DNA of 64,000 nt from Cladorhizidae sp. MBARI D1340-BT2 (GCA_028752905.1 JAQNBH010000003.1:25793989-25857988), one strand, 5' to 3'; positions 1 through 10,001 are shown, counted from the stretch's first letter. The notes: generated by a model from the sequence alone, not told the origin. Translations and numbers: made by a program.

Positions 1-14
1 ATCATTCGAATCAT

Positions 15-104
15 ATCAAGTCCATTACAGTGAAGTGTGCAGAATATTATGGATGTTTGATATCAACAGAGAGCACAGGGAGAGACCTATCTTAATAGCT
101 ATAT
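15..104. repeat. Sub-repeat module A1 (shown in unit 1)
   Basis: First A-type module of the unit, about 90 bp. It starts atcaag, has the core cagtgaagtgtg at 28-39, continues gcagaatat, atggatgtttg and tatcaa, and ends cctatcttaatagctatat. A modules differ from B modules by gtgtgcagaat (B has gtgtggagaat) and by lacking the gaagctaac...tgtttagc block. The same module occurs at the same offset in every unit. Recurrent variants fall here: gcataat, tttgcag, a 4-base loss of agtc or equivalent, and an 11-base loss after gagcac. Confidence 0.9.
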
Positions 105-202
105 ATCAAATTTATACAGTGAAGTGTGGAGAATCTATGAAGCTAACCTGTTTAGCATCAAGATAGAGAACACATAGAGAAACCTATCTTGTGATTCTAT
201 GT
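105..202. repeat. Sub-repeat module B1 (shown in unit 1)
   Basis: First B-type module. It opens atcaaattt or atcaagttt, with the core cagtgaagtgtg at 117-128, 89 bp after the core of A1. It continues gagaatctatgaagctaac, ctgtttagc and atcaagatagagaacac, and ends cctatcttgtgattctatgt. The A and B modules share the opening atcaag, the cagtgaagtgtg core, the agagaacac/agagagcac stretch and the cctatctt end, so they are ancient duplicates. The last bases replace the start of the next A module, which is truncated. Confidence 0.88.
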
Positions 203-269
203 ATGCAGAATATACGGATGTTTGGTATCAAGAGAGAGAACAGAGAGAGGCCTACCTTTAGAGCTATAT
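203..269. repeat. Sub-repeat module A2, 5'-truncated (shown in unit 1)
   Basis: This is an A-type module of about 67 bp that has lost its first part, including the cagtgaagtgtg core. It picks up at gcagaatata (205), followed by cggatgtttggtatcaagag and cctacctttagagctatat. The end differs from A1 and A3 by cctaccttt in place of cctatctt. The ctatatat stretch near 263-270 grows by four bases in three units (starting 19092, 20914 and 23637). Confidence 0.85.
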
Positions 270-355
270 ATCAAGTCTATTCAGTGAAGTGTGGAGAATC
301 TATGAAGCTAACATGTTTAGCTCAAGATAGAGAACACTGAGAGATACCTATCTTG
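270..355. repeat. Sub-repeat module B2 (shown in unit 1)
   Basis: B-type module of 86 bp with the core cagtgaagtgtg at 282-293, 165 bp after the B1 core. It contains gctaacatgtttagc, an almost palindromic stretch, then ctcaagatagagaacactgag and cctatctt. It is nearly invariant between units. Confidence 0.9.
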
Positions 356-442
356 CAAGTCCACTACAGTGAAGTGTGCAGAATATATGGATGTTTGGTA
401 TCAAGAGAGAGCACTTAGAGAGTCCTATCTTAATAGCTATAC
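356..442. repeat. Sub-repeat module A3 (shown in unit 1)
   Basis: A-type module of about 87 bp starting caagtccac, with the core cagtgaagtgtg at 367-378, 85 bp after the core of B2. It continues gcagaatatatggatgtttg and agagagcac, and ends cctatcttaatagctatac. A few units have single changes in gatgtttgg here (gatgattgg in three units). Confidence 0.9.
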
Positions 443-520
443 ATCAAGTCTATTCAGTGAAGTGTGGATAATCTACGAAGCTAAACATGTTTAGCATCAA
501 GTAAGAGTACAATTCATAAC
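443..520. repeat. Sub-repeat module B3, diverged 3' end (shown in unit 1)
   Basis: Last B-type module, with the core cagtgaagtgtg at 455-466, 88 bp after the A3 core. It reads gataatctacgaagctaaac where B1 and B2 read gagaatctatgaagctaac. After atgtttagcatcaag the similarity to B1 fades (taagagtacaattcataac), so the right edge is approximate. It holds the perfect 16-base palindrome at 480-495. Confidence 0.85.
480..495. repeat. Perfect 16-base palindrome gctaaacatgtttagc (shown in unit 1)
   Basis: The sequence gctaaacatgtttagc equals its own reverse complement, with no loop. It lies in module B3 and recurs in every complete unit. The copy in the unit starting at 40878 has lost one T and is broken. 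The related B1 and B2 stretches (gctaacctgtttagc, gctaacatgtttagc) are one base short and imperfect. Short dyads of this kind can form cruciforms or bind dimeric proteins, but no function is shown. Confidence 0.9.
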
Positions 521-720
521 TGCCCTAATTAACAAGACCAAAGTCCCAGATTTTGTCAACTGATAGAGAAGGCCCTTATCTGCAACATGTCAACAGATTA
601 TCAATAAATGTAGTGGTTTTTCACTGGCAGGCCACCGCTTTGGCAACTGGAAAACGCCAGGAAAGATCGCAAACCTTACCACTTCAAATCACCATAACTT
701 GCTAATACTTAGAGTAATCA

Positions 721-849
721 AAATTTTGGCACGTACAAAAGACAGATAATTAGAAGGGCTATCCGGTGATATAAAAAATTTCTTTTTTGGGTAAAGTGTA
801 GAAAAGTTATGAGCTTTACGGCAAAAAAGCAAGATTTTTGGGGGGGAAA
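721..849. repeat. Hypervariable 'tail' block of the unit (shown in unit 1)
   Basis: Most differences between units fall here. Diagnostic sites are ttttggcacgtac versus attatgg, cacgtgc or cacatac; gacagataattagaaggg versus gatggg or gacgg...aaaaggg; ctatcc versus ctctcc or ctcttc; ataaaaaattt versus ataaataattt, ataaaaaaattc or ataaaagattt; gggtaaag versus ggttaaag or ggataaag; and the T/G/A tract. Almost all are substitutions that leave the length unchanged, and they combine into the eight tail haplotypes a-h defined in the summary. Unit 1 is tail a. Confidence 0.92.
835..849. repeat. T/G/A tract of constant 15-base length (shown in unit 1)
   Basis: In unit 1 it reads T5 G7 A3. Other units read T5G6A4, T5G4A6, T6G6A3 or T4G8A3, always 15 bases in the copies checked. 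The length of each run changes but the total does not, so the borders shift by substitution rather than by slippage. This is the longest G run in the unit. Confidence 0.9.
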
Positions 850-880
850 TGAGAAACATATAGACCAAATTAGGGCAAAT

Positions 881-923
881 ATCAAGATAGAGAACACATA
901 ATGAAACCTATCATTCGAATCAT
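881..923. repeat. B-module stump across the junction of units 1 and 2
   Basis: The bases atcaagatagagaacacata at 881-900, then atgaaacctatcattcgaatcat, match the end of module B1 (atcaagatagagaacacatagagaaacctatcttgtgattctatgt). The fragment leads into A1 of the next unit just as B1 leads into A2. The 909-bp unit therefore probably arose when a non-modular segment came to lie inside an older A/B array, after which the whole was amplified. Confidence 0.82.
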
Positions 924-1818
924 ATCAAGTCCATTACAGTGAAGTGTGCAGAATATTATGGATGTTTGATATCAACAGAGAGCACAGGGAGAGACCTATC
1001 TTAATAGCTATATATCAAGTTTATACAGTGAAGTGTGGAGAATCTATGAAGCTAACCTGTTTAGCATCAAGATAGAGAACACATAGAGAAACCTATCTTG
1101 TGATTCTATGTATGCAGAATATACGGATGTTTGGTATCAAGAGAGAGAACAGAGAGAGGCCTACCTTTAGAGCTATATATCAAGTCTATTCAGTGAAGTG
1201 TGGAGAATCTATGAAGCTAACATGTTTAGCTCAAGATAGAGAACACTGAGAGATACCTATCTTGCAAGTCCACTACAGTGAAGTGTGCAGAATATATGGA
1301 TGTTTTGTATCAAGAGAGAGCACTTAGAGAGTCCTATCTTAATAGCTATACATCAAGTCTATTCAGTGAAGTGTGGATAATCTACGAAGCTAAACATGTT
1401 TAGCATCAAGTAAGAGTACAATTCATAACTGCCCTAATTAACAAGACCAAAGTCCCAGATTTTGTCAACTGATAGAGAAGGCCCTTATCTGCAACATGTC
1501 AACAGATTATCAATAAATGTAGTGGTTTTTCACTGGCAGGCCACCGCTTTGGCAACTGGAAAACGCCAGGAAAGATCGCAAACCTTACCACTTCAAATCA
1601 CCATAACTTGCTAATACTTAGAGTAATCAAAATTTTGGCACGTACAAAAGACAGATAATTAGAAGGGCTCTCCGGTGATATAAATAATTTCTTTTTTGGG
1701 TAAAGTGTAGAAAAGTTATGAGCTTTACGGCAAAAAAGCAAGATTTTTGGGGGGGAAATGAGAAACATATAGACCAAATTAGGGCAAATATCAAGATAGA
1801 GAACACATAATGAAACCT
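910..1818. repeat. Unit 2, tail b
   Basis: 909 bp with a caagttt head and a ctctcc/ataaataattt/T5G7A3 tail. Private change: gttttgtatc in A3 (G to T at 1306). Confidence 0.96.
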
Positions 1819-2727
1819 ATCATTCGAATCATATCAAGTCCATTACAGTGAAGTGTGCAGAATATTATGGATGTTTGATATCAACAGAGAGCACAGGGAG
1901 AGACCTATCTTAATAGCTATATATCAAGTTTATACAGTGAAGTGTGGAGAATCTATGAAGCTAACCTGTTTAGCATCAAGATAGAGAACACATAGAGAAA
2001 CCTATCTTGTGATTCTATGTATGCAGAATATACGGATGTTTGGTATCAAGAGAGAGAACAGAGAGAGGCCTACCTTTAGAGCTATATATCAAGTCTATTC
2101 AGTGAAGTGTGGAGAATCTATGAAGCTAACATGTTTAGCTCAAGATAGAGAACACTGAGAGATACCTATCTTGCAAGTCCACTACAGTGAAGTGTGCAGA
2201 ATATATGGATGTTTGGTATCAAGAGAGAGCACTTAGAGAGTCCTATCTTAATAGCTATACATCAAGTCTATTCAGTGAAGTGTGGATAATCTACGAAGCT
2301 AAACATGTTTAGCATCAAGTAAGAGTACAATTCATAACTGCCCTAATTAACAAGACCAAAGTCCCAGATTTTGTCAACTGATAGAGAAGGCCCTTATCTG
2401 CAACATGTCAACAGATTATCAATAAATGTAGTGGTTTTTCACTGGCAGGCCACCGCTTTGGCAACTGGAAAACGCCAGGAAAGATCGCAAACCTTACCAC
2501 TTCAAATCACCATAACTTGCTAATACTTAGAGTAATCAAAATTATGGCACGTACAAAAGACAGATAATTAGATGGGCTATTCGGTGATATAAATAATTTC
2601 TTTTTTGGGTAAAGTGTAGAAAAGTTATGAGCTTTACGGCAAAAAAGCAAGATTTTTGGGGGGAAAATGAGAAACATATAGACCAAATTAGGGCAAATAT
2701 CAAGATAGAGAACACATAATGAAACCT
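1819..2727. repeat. Unit 3, tail c (variant)
   Basis: 909 bp. The tail has attatggcacg, gatgggctattcgg, ataaataattt and T5G6A4. It differs from units 4 and 7 by ctattc in place of ctctcc and by the shorter A run. Confidence 0.96.
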
Positions 2728-3636
2728 ATCATTCGAATCATATCAAGTCCATTACAGTGAAGTGTGCATAATATTATGGATGTTTGATATCAACAGAGAG
2801 CACAGGGAGAGACCTATCTTAATAGCTATATATCAAATTTATACAGTGAAGTGTGGAGAATCTATGAAGCTAACCTGTTTAGCATCAAGATAGAGAACAC
2901 ATAGAGAAACCTATCTTGTGATTCTATGTATGCAGAATATACGGATGTTTGGTATCAAGAGAGAGAACAGAGAGAGGCCTACCTTTAGAGCTATATATCA
3001 AGTCTATTCAGTGAAGTGTGGAGAATCTATGAAGCTAACATGTTTAGCTCAAGATAGAGAACACTGAGAGATACCTATCTTGCAAGTCCACTACAGTGAA
3101 GTGTGCAGAATATATGGATGTTTGGTATCAAGAGAGAGCACTTAGAGAGTCCTATCTTAATAGCTATACATCAAGTCTATTCAGTGAAGTGTGGATAATC
3201 TACGAAGCTAAACATGTTTAGCATCAAGTAAGAGTACAATTCATAACTGCCCTAATTAACAAGACCAAAGTCCCAGATTTTGTCAACTGATAGAGAAGGC
3301 CCTTATCTGCAACATGTCAACAGATTATCAATAAATGTAGTGGTTTTTCACTGGCAGGCCACCGCTTTGGCAACTGGAAAACGCCAGGAAAGATCGCAAA
3401 CCTTACCACTTCAAATCACCATAACTTGCTAATACTTAGAGTAATCAAAATTATGGCACGTACAAAAGACAGATAATTAGATGGGCTCTCCGGTGATATA
3501 AATAATTTCTTTTTTGGGTAAAGTGTAGAAAAGTTATGAGCTTTACGGCAAAAAAGCAAGATTTTTGGGGAAAAAATGAGAAACATATAGACCAAATTAG
3601 GGCAAATATCAAGATAGAGAACACATAATGAAACCT
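2728..3636. repeat. Unit 4, tail c
   Basis: 909 bp. The head has gcataat and caaattt. The tail has attatggcacg, gatgggctctcc, ataaataattt and T5G4A6. Confidence 0.96.
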
Positions 3637-4545
3637 ATCATTCGAATCATATCAAGTCCATTACAGTGAAGTGTGCAGAATATTATGGATGTTTGATATC
3701 AACAGAGAGCACAGGGAGAGACCTATCTTAATAGCTATATATCAAATTTATACAGTGAAGTGTGGAGAATCTATGAAGCTAACCTGTTTAGCATCAAGAT
3801 AGAGAACACATAGAGAAACCTATCTTGTGATTCTATGTATGCAGAATATACGGATGTTTGGTATCAAGAGAGAGAACAGAGAGAGGCCTACCTTTAGAGC
3901 TATATATCAAGTCTATTCAGTGAAGTGTGGAGAATCTATGAAGCTAACATGTTTAGCTCAAGATAGAGAACACTGAGAGATACCTATCTTGCAAGTCCAC
4001 TACAGTGAAGTGTGCAGAATATATGGATGTTTGGTATCAAGAGAGAGCACTTAGAGAGTCCTATCTTAATAGCTATACATCAAGTCTATTCAGTGAAGTG
4101 TGGATAATCTACGAAGCTAAACATGTTTAGCATCAAGTAAGAGTACAATTCATAACTGCCCTAATTAACAAGACCAAAGTCCCAGATTTTGTCAACTGAT
4201 AGAGAAGGCCCTTATCTGCAACATGTCAACAGATTATCAATAAATGTAGTGGTTTTTCACTGGCAGGCCACCGCTTTGGCAACTGGAAAACGCCAGGAAA
4301 GATCGCAAACCTTACCACTTCAAATCACCATAACTTGCTAATACTTAGAGTAATCAAAATTTTGGCACGTACAAAAGACAGATAATTAGAAGGGCTATCC
4401 GGTGATATAAAAAATTTCTTTTTTGGGTAAAGTGTAGAAAAGTTATGAGCTTTACGGCAAAAAAGCAAGATTTTTGGGGGGGAAATGAGAAACATATAGA
4501 CCAAATTAGGGCAAATATCAAGATAGAGAACACATAATGAAACCT
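3637..4545. repeat. Unit 5, tail a
   Basis: 909 bp. The head is gcagaat/caaattt and the tail ctatcc/ataaaaaattt/T5G7A3, the same combination as unit 1. Confidence 0.96.
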
Positions 4546-5454
4546 ATCATTCGAATCATATCAAGTCCATTACAGTGAAGTGTGCAGAATATTATGGATG
4601 TTTGATATCAACAGAGAGCACAGGGAGAGACCTATCTTAATAGCTATATATCAAGTTTATACAGTGAAGTGTGGAGAATCTATGAAGCTAACCTGTTTAG
4701 CATCAAGATAGAGAACACATAGAGAAACCTATCTTGTGATTCTATGTATGCAGAATATACGGATGTTTGGTATCAAGAGAGAGAACAGAGAGAGGCCTAC
4801 CTTTAGAGCTATATATCAAGTCTATTCAGTGAAGTGTGGAGAATCTATGAAGCTAACATGTTTAGCTCAAGATAGAGAACACTGAGAGATACCTATCTTG
4901 CAAGTCCACTACAGTGAAGTGTGCAGAATATATGGATGTTTGGTATCAAGAGAGAGCACTTAGAGAGTCCTATCTTAATAGCTATACATCAAGTCTATTC
5001 AGTGAAGTGTGGATAATCTACGAAGCTAAACATGTTTAGCATCAAGTAAGAGTACAATTCATAACTGCCCTAATTAACAAGACCAAAGTCCCAGATTTTG
5101 TCAACTGATAGAGAAGGCCCTTATCTGCAACATGTCAACAGATTATCAATAAATGTAGTGGTTTTTCACTGGCAGGCCACCGCTTTGGCAACTGGAAAAC
5201 GCCAGGAAAGATCGCAAACCTTACCACTTCAAATCACCATAACTTGCTAATACTTAGAGTAATCAAAATTTTGGCACGTACAAAAGACAGATAATTAGAA
5301 GGGCTATCCGGTGATATAAAAAATTTCTTTTTTGGGTAAAGTGTAGAAAAGTTATGAGCTTTACGGCAAAAAAGCAAGATTTTTGGGGGGGAAATGAGAA
5401 ACATATAGACCAAATTAGGGCAAATATCAAGATAGAGAACACATAATGAAACCT
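4546..5454. repeat. Unit 6, tail a
   Basis: 909 bp with a caagttt head and a ctatcc/ataaaaaattt/T5G7A3 tail. No private change noted. Confidence 0.96.
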
Positions 5455-6363
5455 ATCATTCGAATCATATCAAGTCCATTACAGTGAAGTGTGCAGAATA
5501 TTATGGATGTTTGATATCAACAGAGAGCACAGGGAGAGACCTATCTTAATAGCTATATATCAAGTTTATACAGTGAAGTGTGGAGAATCTATGAAGCTAA
5601 CCTGTTTAGCATCAAGATAGAGAACACATAGAGAAACCTATCTTGTGATTCTATGTATGCAGAATATACGGATGTTTGGTATCAAGAGAGAGAACAGAGA
5701 GAGGCCTACCTTTAGAGCTATATATCAAGTCTATTCAGTGAAGTGTGGAGAATCTATGAAGCTAACATGTTTAGCTCAAGATAGAGAACACTGAGAGATA
5801 CCTATCTTGCAAGTCCACTACAGTGAAGTGTGCAGAATATATGGATGTTTGGTATCAAGAGAGAGCACTTAGAGAGTCCTATCTTAATAGCTATACATCA
5901 AGTCTATTCAGTGAAGTGTGGATAATCTACGAAGCTAAACATGTTTAGCATCAAGTAAGAGTACAATTCATAACTGCCCTAATTAACAAGACCAAAGTCC
6001 CAGATTTTGTCAACTGATAGAGAAGGCCCTTATCTGCAACATGTCAACAGATTATCAATAAATGTAGTGGTTTTTCACTGGCAGGCCACCGCTTTGGCAA
6101 CTGGAAAACGCCAGGAAAGATCGCAAACCTTACCACTTCAAATCACCATAACTTGCTAATACTTAGAGTAATCAAAATTATGGCACGTACAAAAGACAGA
6201 TAATTAGATGGGCTCTCCGGTGATATAAATAATTTCTTTTTTGGGTAAAGTGTAGAAAAGTTATGAGCTTTACGGCAAAAAAGCAAGATTTTTGGGGAAA
6301 AAATGAGAAACATATAGACCAAATTAGGGCAAATATCAAGATAGAGAACACATAATGAAACCT
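5455..6363. repeat. Unit 7, tail c
   Basis: 909 bp with a caagttt head and a tail like unit 4 (attatggcacg, gatgggctctcc, T5G4A6). The following unit has the linked caaattt head. Confidence 0.96.
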
Positions 6364-7273
6364 ATCATTCGAATCATATCAAGTCCATTACAGTGAAGTG
6401 TGCAGAATATTATGGATGTTTGATATCAACAGAGAGCACAGGGAGAGACCTATCTTAATAGCTATATATCAAATTTATACAGTGAAGTGTGGAGAATCTA
6501 TGAAGCTAACCTGTTTAGCATCAAGATAGAGAACACATAGAGAAACCTATCTTGTGATTCTATGTATGCAGAATATACGGATGTTTGGTATCAAGAGAGA
6601 GAACAGAGAGAGGCCTACCTTTAGAGCTATATATCAAGTCTATTCAGTGAAGTGTGGAGAATCTATGAAGCTAACATGTTTAGCTCAAGATAGAGAACAC
6701 TGAGAGATACCTATCTTGCAAGTCCACTACAGTGAAGTGTGCAGAATATATGGATGTTTGGTATCAAGAGAGAGCACTTAGAGAGTCCTATCTTAATAGC
6801 TATACATCAAGTCTATTCAGTGAAGTGTGGATAATCTACGAAGCTAAACATGTTTAGCATCAAGTAAGAGTACAATTCATAACTGCCCTAATTAACAAGA
6901 CCAAAGTCCCAGATTTTGTCAACTGATAGAGAAGGCCCTTATCTGCAACATGTCAACAGATTATCAATAAATGTAGTGGTTTTTCACTGGCAGGCCACCG
7001 CTTTGGCAACTGGAAAACGCCAGGAAAGATCGCAAACCTTACCACTTCAAATCACCATAACTTGCTAATACTTAGAGTAATCAAAATTTTGGCACGTACA
7101 AAAGACAGATAATTAGAAGGGCTATCCGGTGATATAAAAAATTTCTTTTTTGGATAAAGTGTAGAAAAGTTATGAGCTTTACGGCAAAAAAAGCAAGATT
7201 TTTGGGGGGGAAATGAGAAACATATAGACCAAATTAGGGCAAATATCAAGATAGAGAACACATAATGAAACCT
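6364..7273. repeat. Unit 8, tail a with one inserted A
   Basis: 910 bp with a caaattt head. The tail has ggataaag in place of gggtaaag and seven A's in cggcaaaaaaagc. Together these leave one minus-strand frame open by accident at 7052-7261; it is not annotated as a gene. Confidence 0.96.
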
Positions 7274-8183
7274 ATCATTCGAATCATATCAAGTCCATTA
7301 CAGTGAAGTGTGCAGAATATTATGGATGTTTGATATCAACAGAGAGCACAGGGAGAGACCTATCTTAATAGCTATATATCAAGTTTATACAGTGAAGTGT
7401 GGAGAATCTATGAAGCTAACCTGTTTAGCATCAAGATAGAGAACACATAGAGAAACCTATCTTGTGATTCTATGTATGCAGAATATACGGATGTTTGGTA
7501 TCAAGAGAGAGAACAGAGAGAGGCCTACCTTTAGAGCTATATATCAAGTCTATTCAGTGAAGTGTGGAGAATCTATGAAGCTAACATGTTTAGCTCAAGA
7601 TAGAGAACACTGAGAGATACCTATCTTGCAAGTCCACTACAGTGAAGTGTGCAGAATATATGGATGTTTGGTATCAAGAGAGAGCACTTAGAGAGTCCTA
7701 TCTTAATAGCTATACATCAAGTCTATTCAGTGAAGTGTGGATAATCTACGAAGCTAAACATGTTTAGCATCAAGTAAGAGTACAATTCATAACTGCCCTA
7801 ATTAACAAGACCAAAGTCCCAGATTTTGTCAACTGATAGAGAAGGCCCTTATCTGCAACATGTCAACAGATTATCAATAAATGTAGTGGTTTTTCACTGG
7901 CAGGCCACCGCTTTGGCAACTGGAAAACGCCAGGAAAGATCGCAAACCTTACCACTTCAAATCACCATAACTTGCTAATACTTAGAGTAATCAAAATTTT
8001 GGCACGTACAAAAGACAGATAATTAGAAGGGCTATCCGGTGATATAAAAAATTTCTTTTTTGGATAAAGTGTAGAAAAGTTATGAGCTTTACGGCAAAAA
8101 AAGCAAGATTTTTGGGGGGGAAATGAGAAACATATAGACCAAATTAGGGCAAATATCAAGATAGAGAACACATAATGAAACCT
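7274..8183. repeat. Unit 9, tail a with one inserted A
   Basis: 910 bp with a caagttt head. It shares both rare tail changes of unit 8 (ggataaag and the seven-A run), so 8 and 9 are close duplicates at least through the tail. Confidence 0.96.
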
Positions 8184-9092
8184 ATCATTCGAATCATATC
8201 AAGTCCATTACAGTGAAGTGTGCAGAATATTATGGATGTTTGATATCAACAGAGAGCACAGGGAGAGACCTATCTTAATAGCTATATATCAAGTTTATAC
8301 AGTGAAGTGTGGAGAATCTATGAAGCTAACCTGTTTAGCATCAAGATAGAGAACACATAGAGAAACCTATCTTGTGATTCTATGTATGCAGAATATACGG
8401 ATGTTTGGTATCAAGAGAGAGAACAGAGAGAGGCCTACCTTTAGAGCTATATATCAAGTCTATTCAGTGAAGTGTGGAGAATCTATGAAGCTAACATGTT
8501 TAGCTCAAGATAGAGAACACTGAGAGATACCTATCTTGCAAGTCCACTACAGTGAAGTGTGCAGAATATATGGATGTTTGGTATCAAGAGAGAGCACTTA
8601 GAGAGTCCTATCTTAATAGCTATACATCAAGTCTATTCAGTGAAGTGTGGATAATCTACGAAGCTAAACATGTTTAGCATCAAGTAAGAGTACAATTCAT
8701 AACTGCCCTAATTAACAAGACCAAAGTCCCAGATTTTGTCAACTGATAGAGAAGGCCCTTATCTGCAACATGTCAACAGATTATCAATAAATGTAGTGGT
8801 TTTTCACTGGCAGGCCACCGCTTTGGCAACTGGAAAACGCCAGGAAAGATCGCAAACCTTACCACTTCAAATCACCATAACTTGCTAATACTTAGAGTAA
8901 TCAAAATTTTGGCACGTACAAAAGACAGATAATTAGAAGGGCTATCCGGTGATATAAAAAATTTCTTTTTTGGGTAAAGTGTAGAAAAGTTATGAGCTTT
9001 ACGGCAAAAAAGCAAGATTTTTGGGGGGGAAATGAGAAACATATAGACCAAATTAGGGCAAATATCAAGATAGAGAACACATAATGAAACCT
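8184..9092. repeat. Unit 10, tail a
   Basis: 909 bp with a caagttt head and a ctatcc/ataaaaaattt/gggtaaag/T5G7A3 tail. Confidence 0.96.
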
Positions 9093-10001
9093 ATCATTCG
9101 AATCATATCAAGTCCATTACAGTGAAGTGTGCAGAATATTATGGATGTTTGATATCAACAGAGAGCACAGGGAGAGACCTATCTTAATAGCTATATATCA
9201 AGTTTATACAGTGAAGTGTGGAGAATCTATGAAGCTAACCTGTTTAGCATCAAGATAGAGAACACATAGAGAAACCTATCTTGTGATTCTATGTATGCAG
9301 AATATACGGATGTTTGGTATCAAGAGAGAGAACAGAGAGAGGCCTACCTTTAGAGCTATATATCAAGTCTATTCAGTGAAGTGTGGAGAATCTATGAAGC
9401 TAACATGTTTAGCTCAAGATAGAGAACACTGAGAGATACCTATCTTGCAAGTCCACTACAGTGAAGTGTGCAGAATATATGGATGTTTGGTATCAAGAGA
9501 GAGCACTTAGAGAGTCCTATCTTAATAGCTATACATCAAGTCTATTCAGTGAAGTGTGGATAATCTACGAAGCTAAACATGTTTAGCATCAAGTAAGAGT
9601 ACAATTCATAACTGCCCTAATTAACAAGACCAAAGTCCCAGATTTTGTCAACTGATAGAGAAGGCCCTTATCTGCAACATGTCAACAGATTATCAATAAA
9701 TGTAGTGGTTTTTCACTGGCAGGCCACCGCTTTGGCAACTGGAAAACGCCAGGAAAGATCGCAAACCTTACCACTTCAAATCACCATAACTTGCTAATAC
9801 TTAGAGTAATCAAAATTTTGGCACGTACAAAAGACAGATAATTAGAAGGGCTATCCGGTGATATAAAAAAATTCTTTTTTGGGTAAAGTGTAGAAAAGTT
9901 ATGAGCTTTACGGCAAAAAAGCAAGATTTTTGGGGGGGAAATGAGAAACATATAGACCAAATTAGGGCAAATATCAAGATAGAGAACACATAATGAAACC
10001 T
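9093..10001. repeat. Unit 11, tail a
   Basis: 909 bp with a caagttt head. The tail has ctatcc and ataaaaaaattc. Confidence 0.96.

Larger units (their letters stand above)
521..880. repeat. Non-modular segment of the unit (shown in unit 1)
   Basis: About 360 bp with no resemblance to the A/B modules. It starts near tgccctaattaacaag. The part near 615-690 (ggcaggccaccgctttggca, gaaaacgccagg) is the most G+C-rich portion of the unit. From about 695 the segment becomes A+T-rich and polymorphic (gatataaa...tttctttttt, gctttacggcaaaaaagc, T/G/A tract). All frames are closed in normal units. I see no terminal inverted repeats, no long terminal repeat edges and no poly-A tail, so I cannot tell whether it came from a transposon. 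Confidence 0.85.
1..909. repeat. Unit 1, tail a
   Basis: 909 bp and the reference for relative positions. The head has gcagaat and caaattt. In all eight other units with a caaattt head, the preceding unit carries an attatgg tail, so such a tail is expected just outside the window. Confidence 0.96.

Noticed and set aside
603..608. aataaa as a polyadenylation signal
   Set aside because: A six-base A+T motif is expected by chance in DNA of this composition, and there is no gene or transcript evidence around it.
521..880. Transposon or retrotransposon fragment in the non-modular segment
   Set aside because: No inverted termini, LTR edges, target-site duplication or coding remnant can be seen. 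It remains possible, but nothing in the sequence supports naming an element.
1..909. CENP-B box
   Set aside because: No stretch in the unit fits the TTCG....A..CGGG pattern. The TTCG at the unit start is followed by aatcat, which does not match.
903..921. tRNA B-box-like motif attcgaatc at the unit start, suggesting a SINE or polymerase III origin
   Set aside because: Only 8 of 11 positions fit the B-box consensus, no convincing A box lies upstream, and there is no tRNA cloverleaf or poly-A tail. The motif is a diverged form of the B-module end (cttgtgattctat).
7052..7261. Minus-strand open frame of 69 codons in unit 8
   Set aside because: It starts on GTG and is open only because unit 8 has an extra A in cggcaaaaaaagc; the ggataaag change only alters a codon within it. 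The same region is closed in nearly all other units, so it is a chance opening in satellite DNA.
7962..8171. Identical minus-strand open frame of 69 codons in unit 9
   Set aside because: Same cause as in unit 8, of which unit 9's tail is a duplicate. There is no codon conservation, promoter or homology signal.
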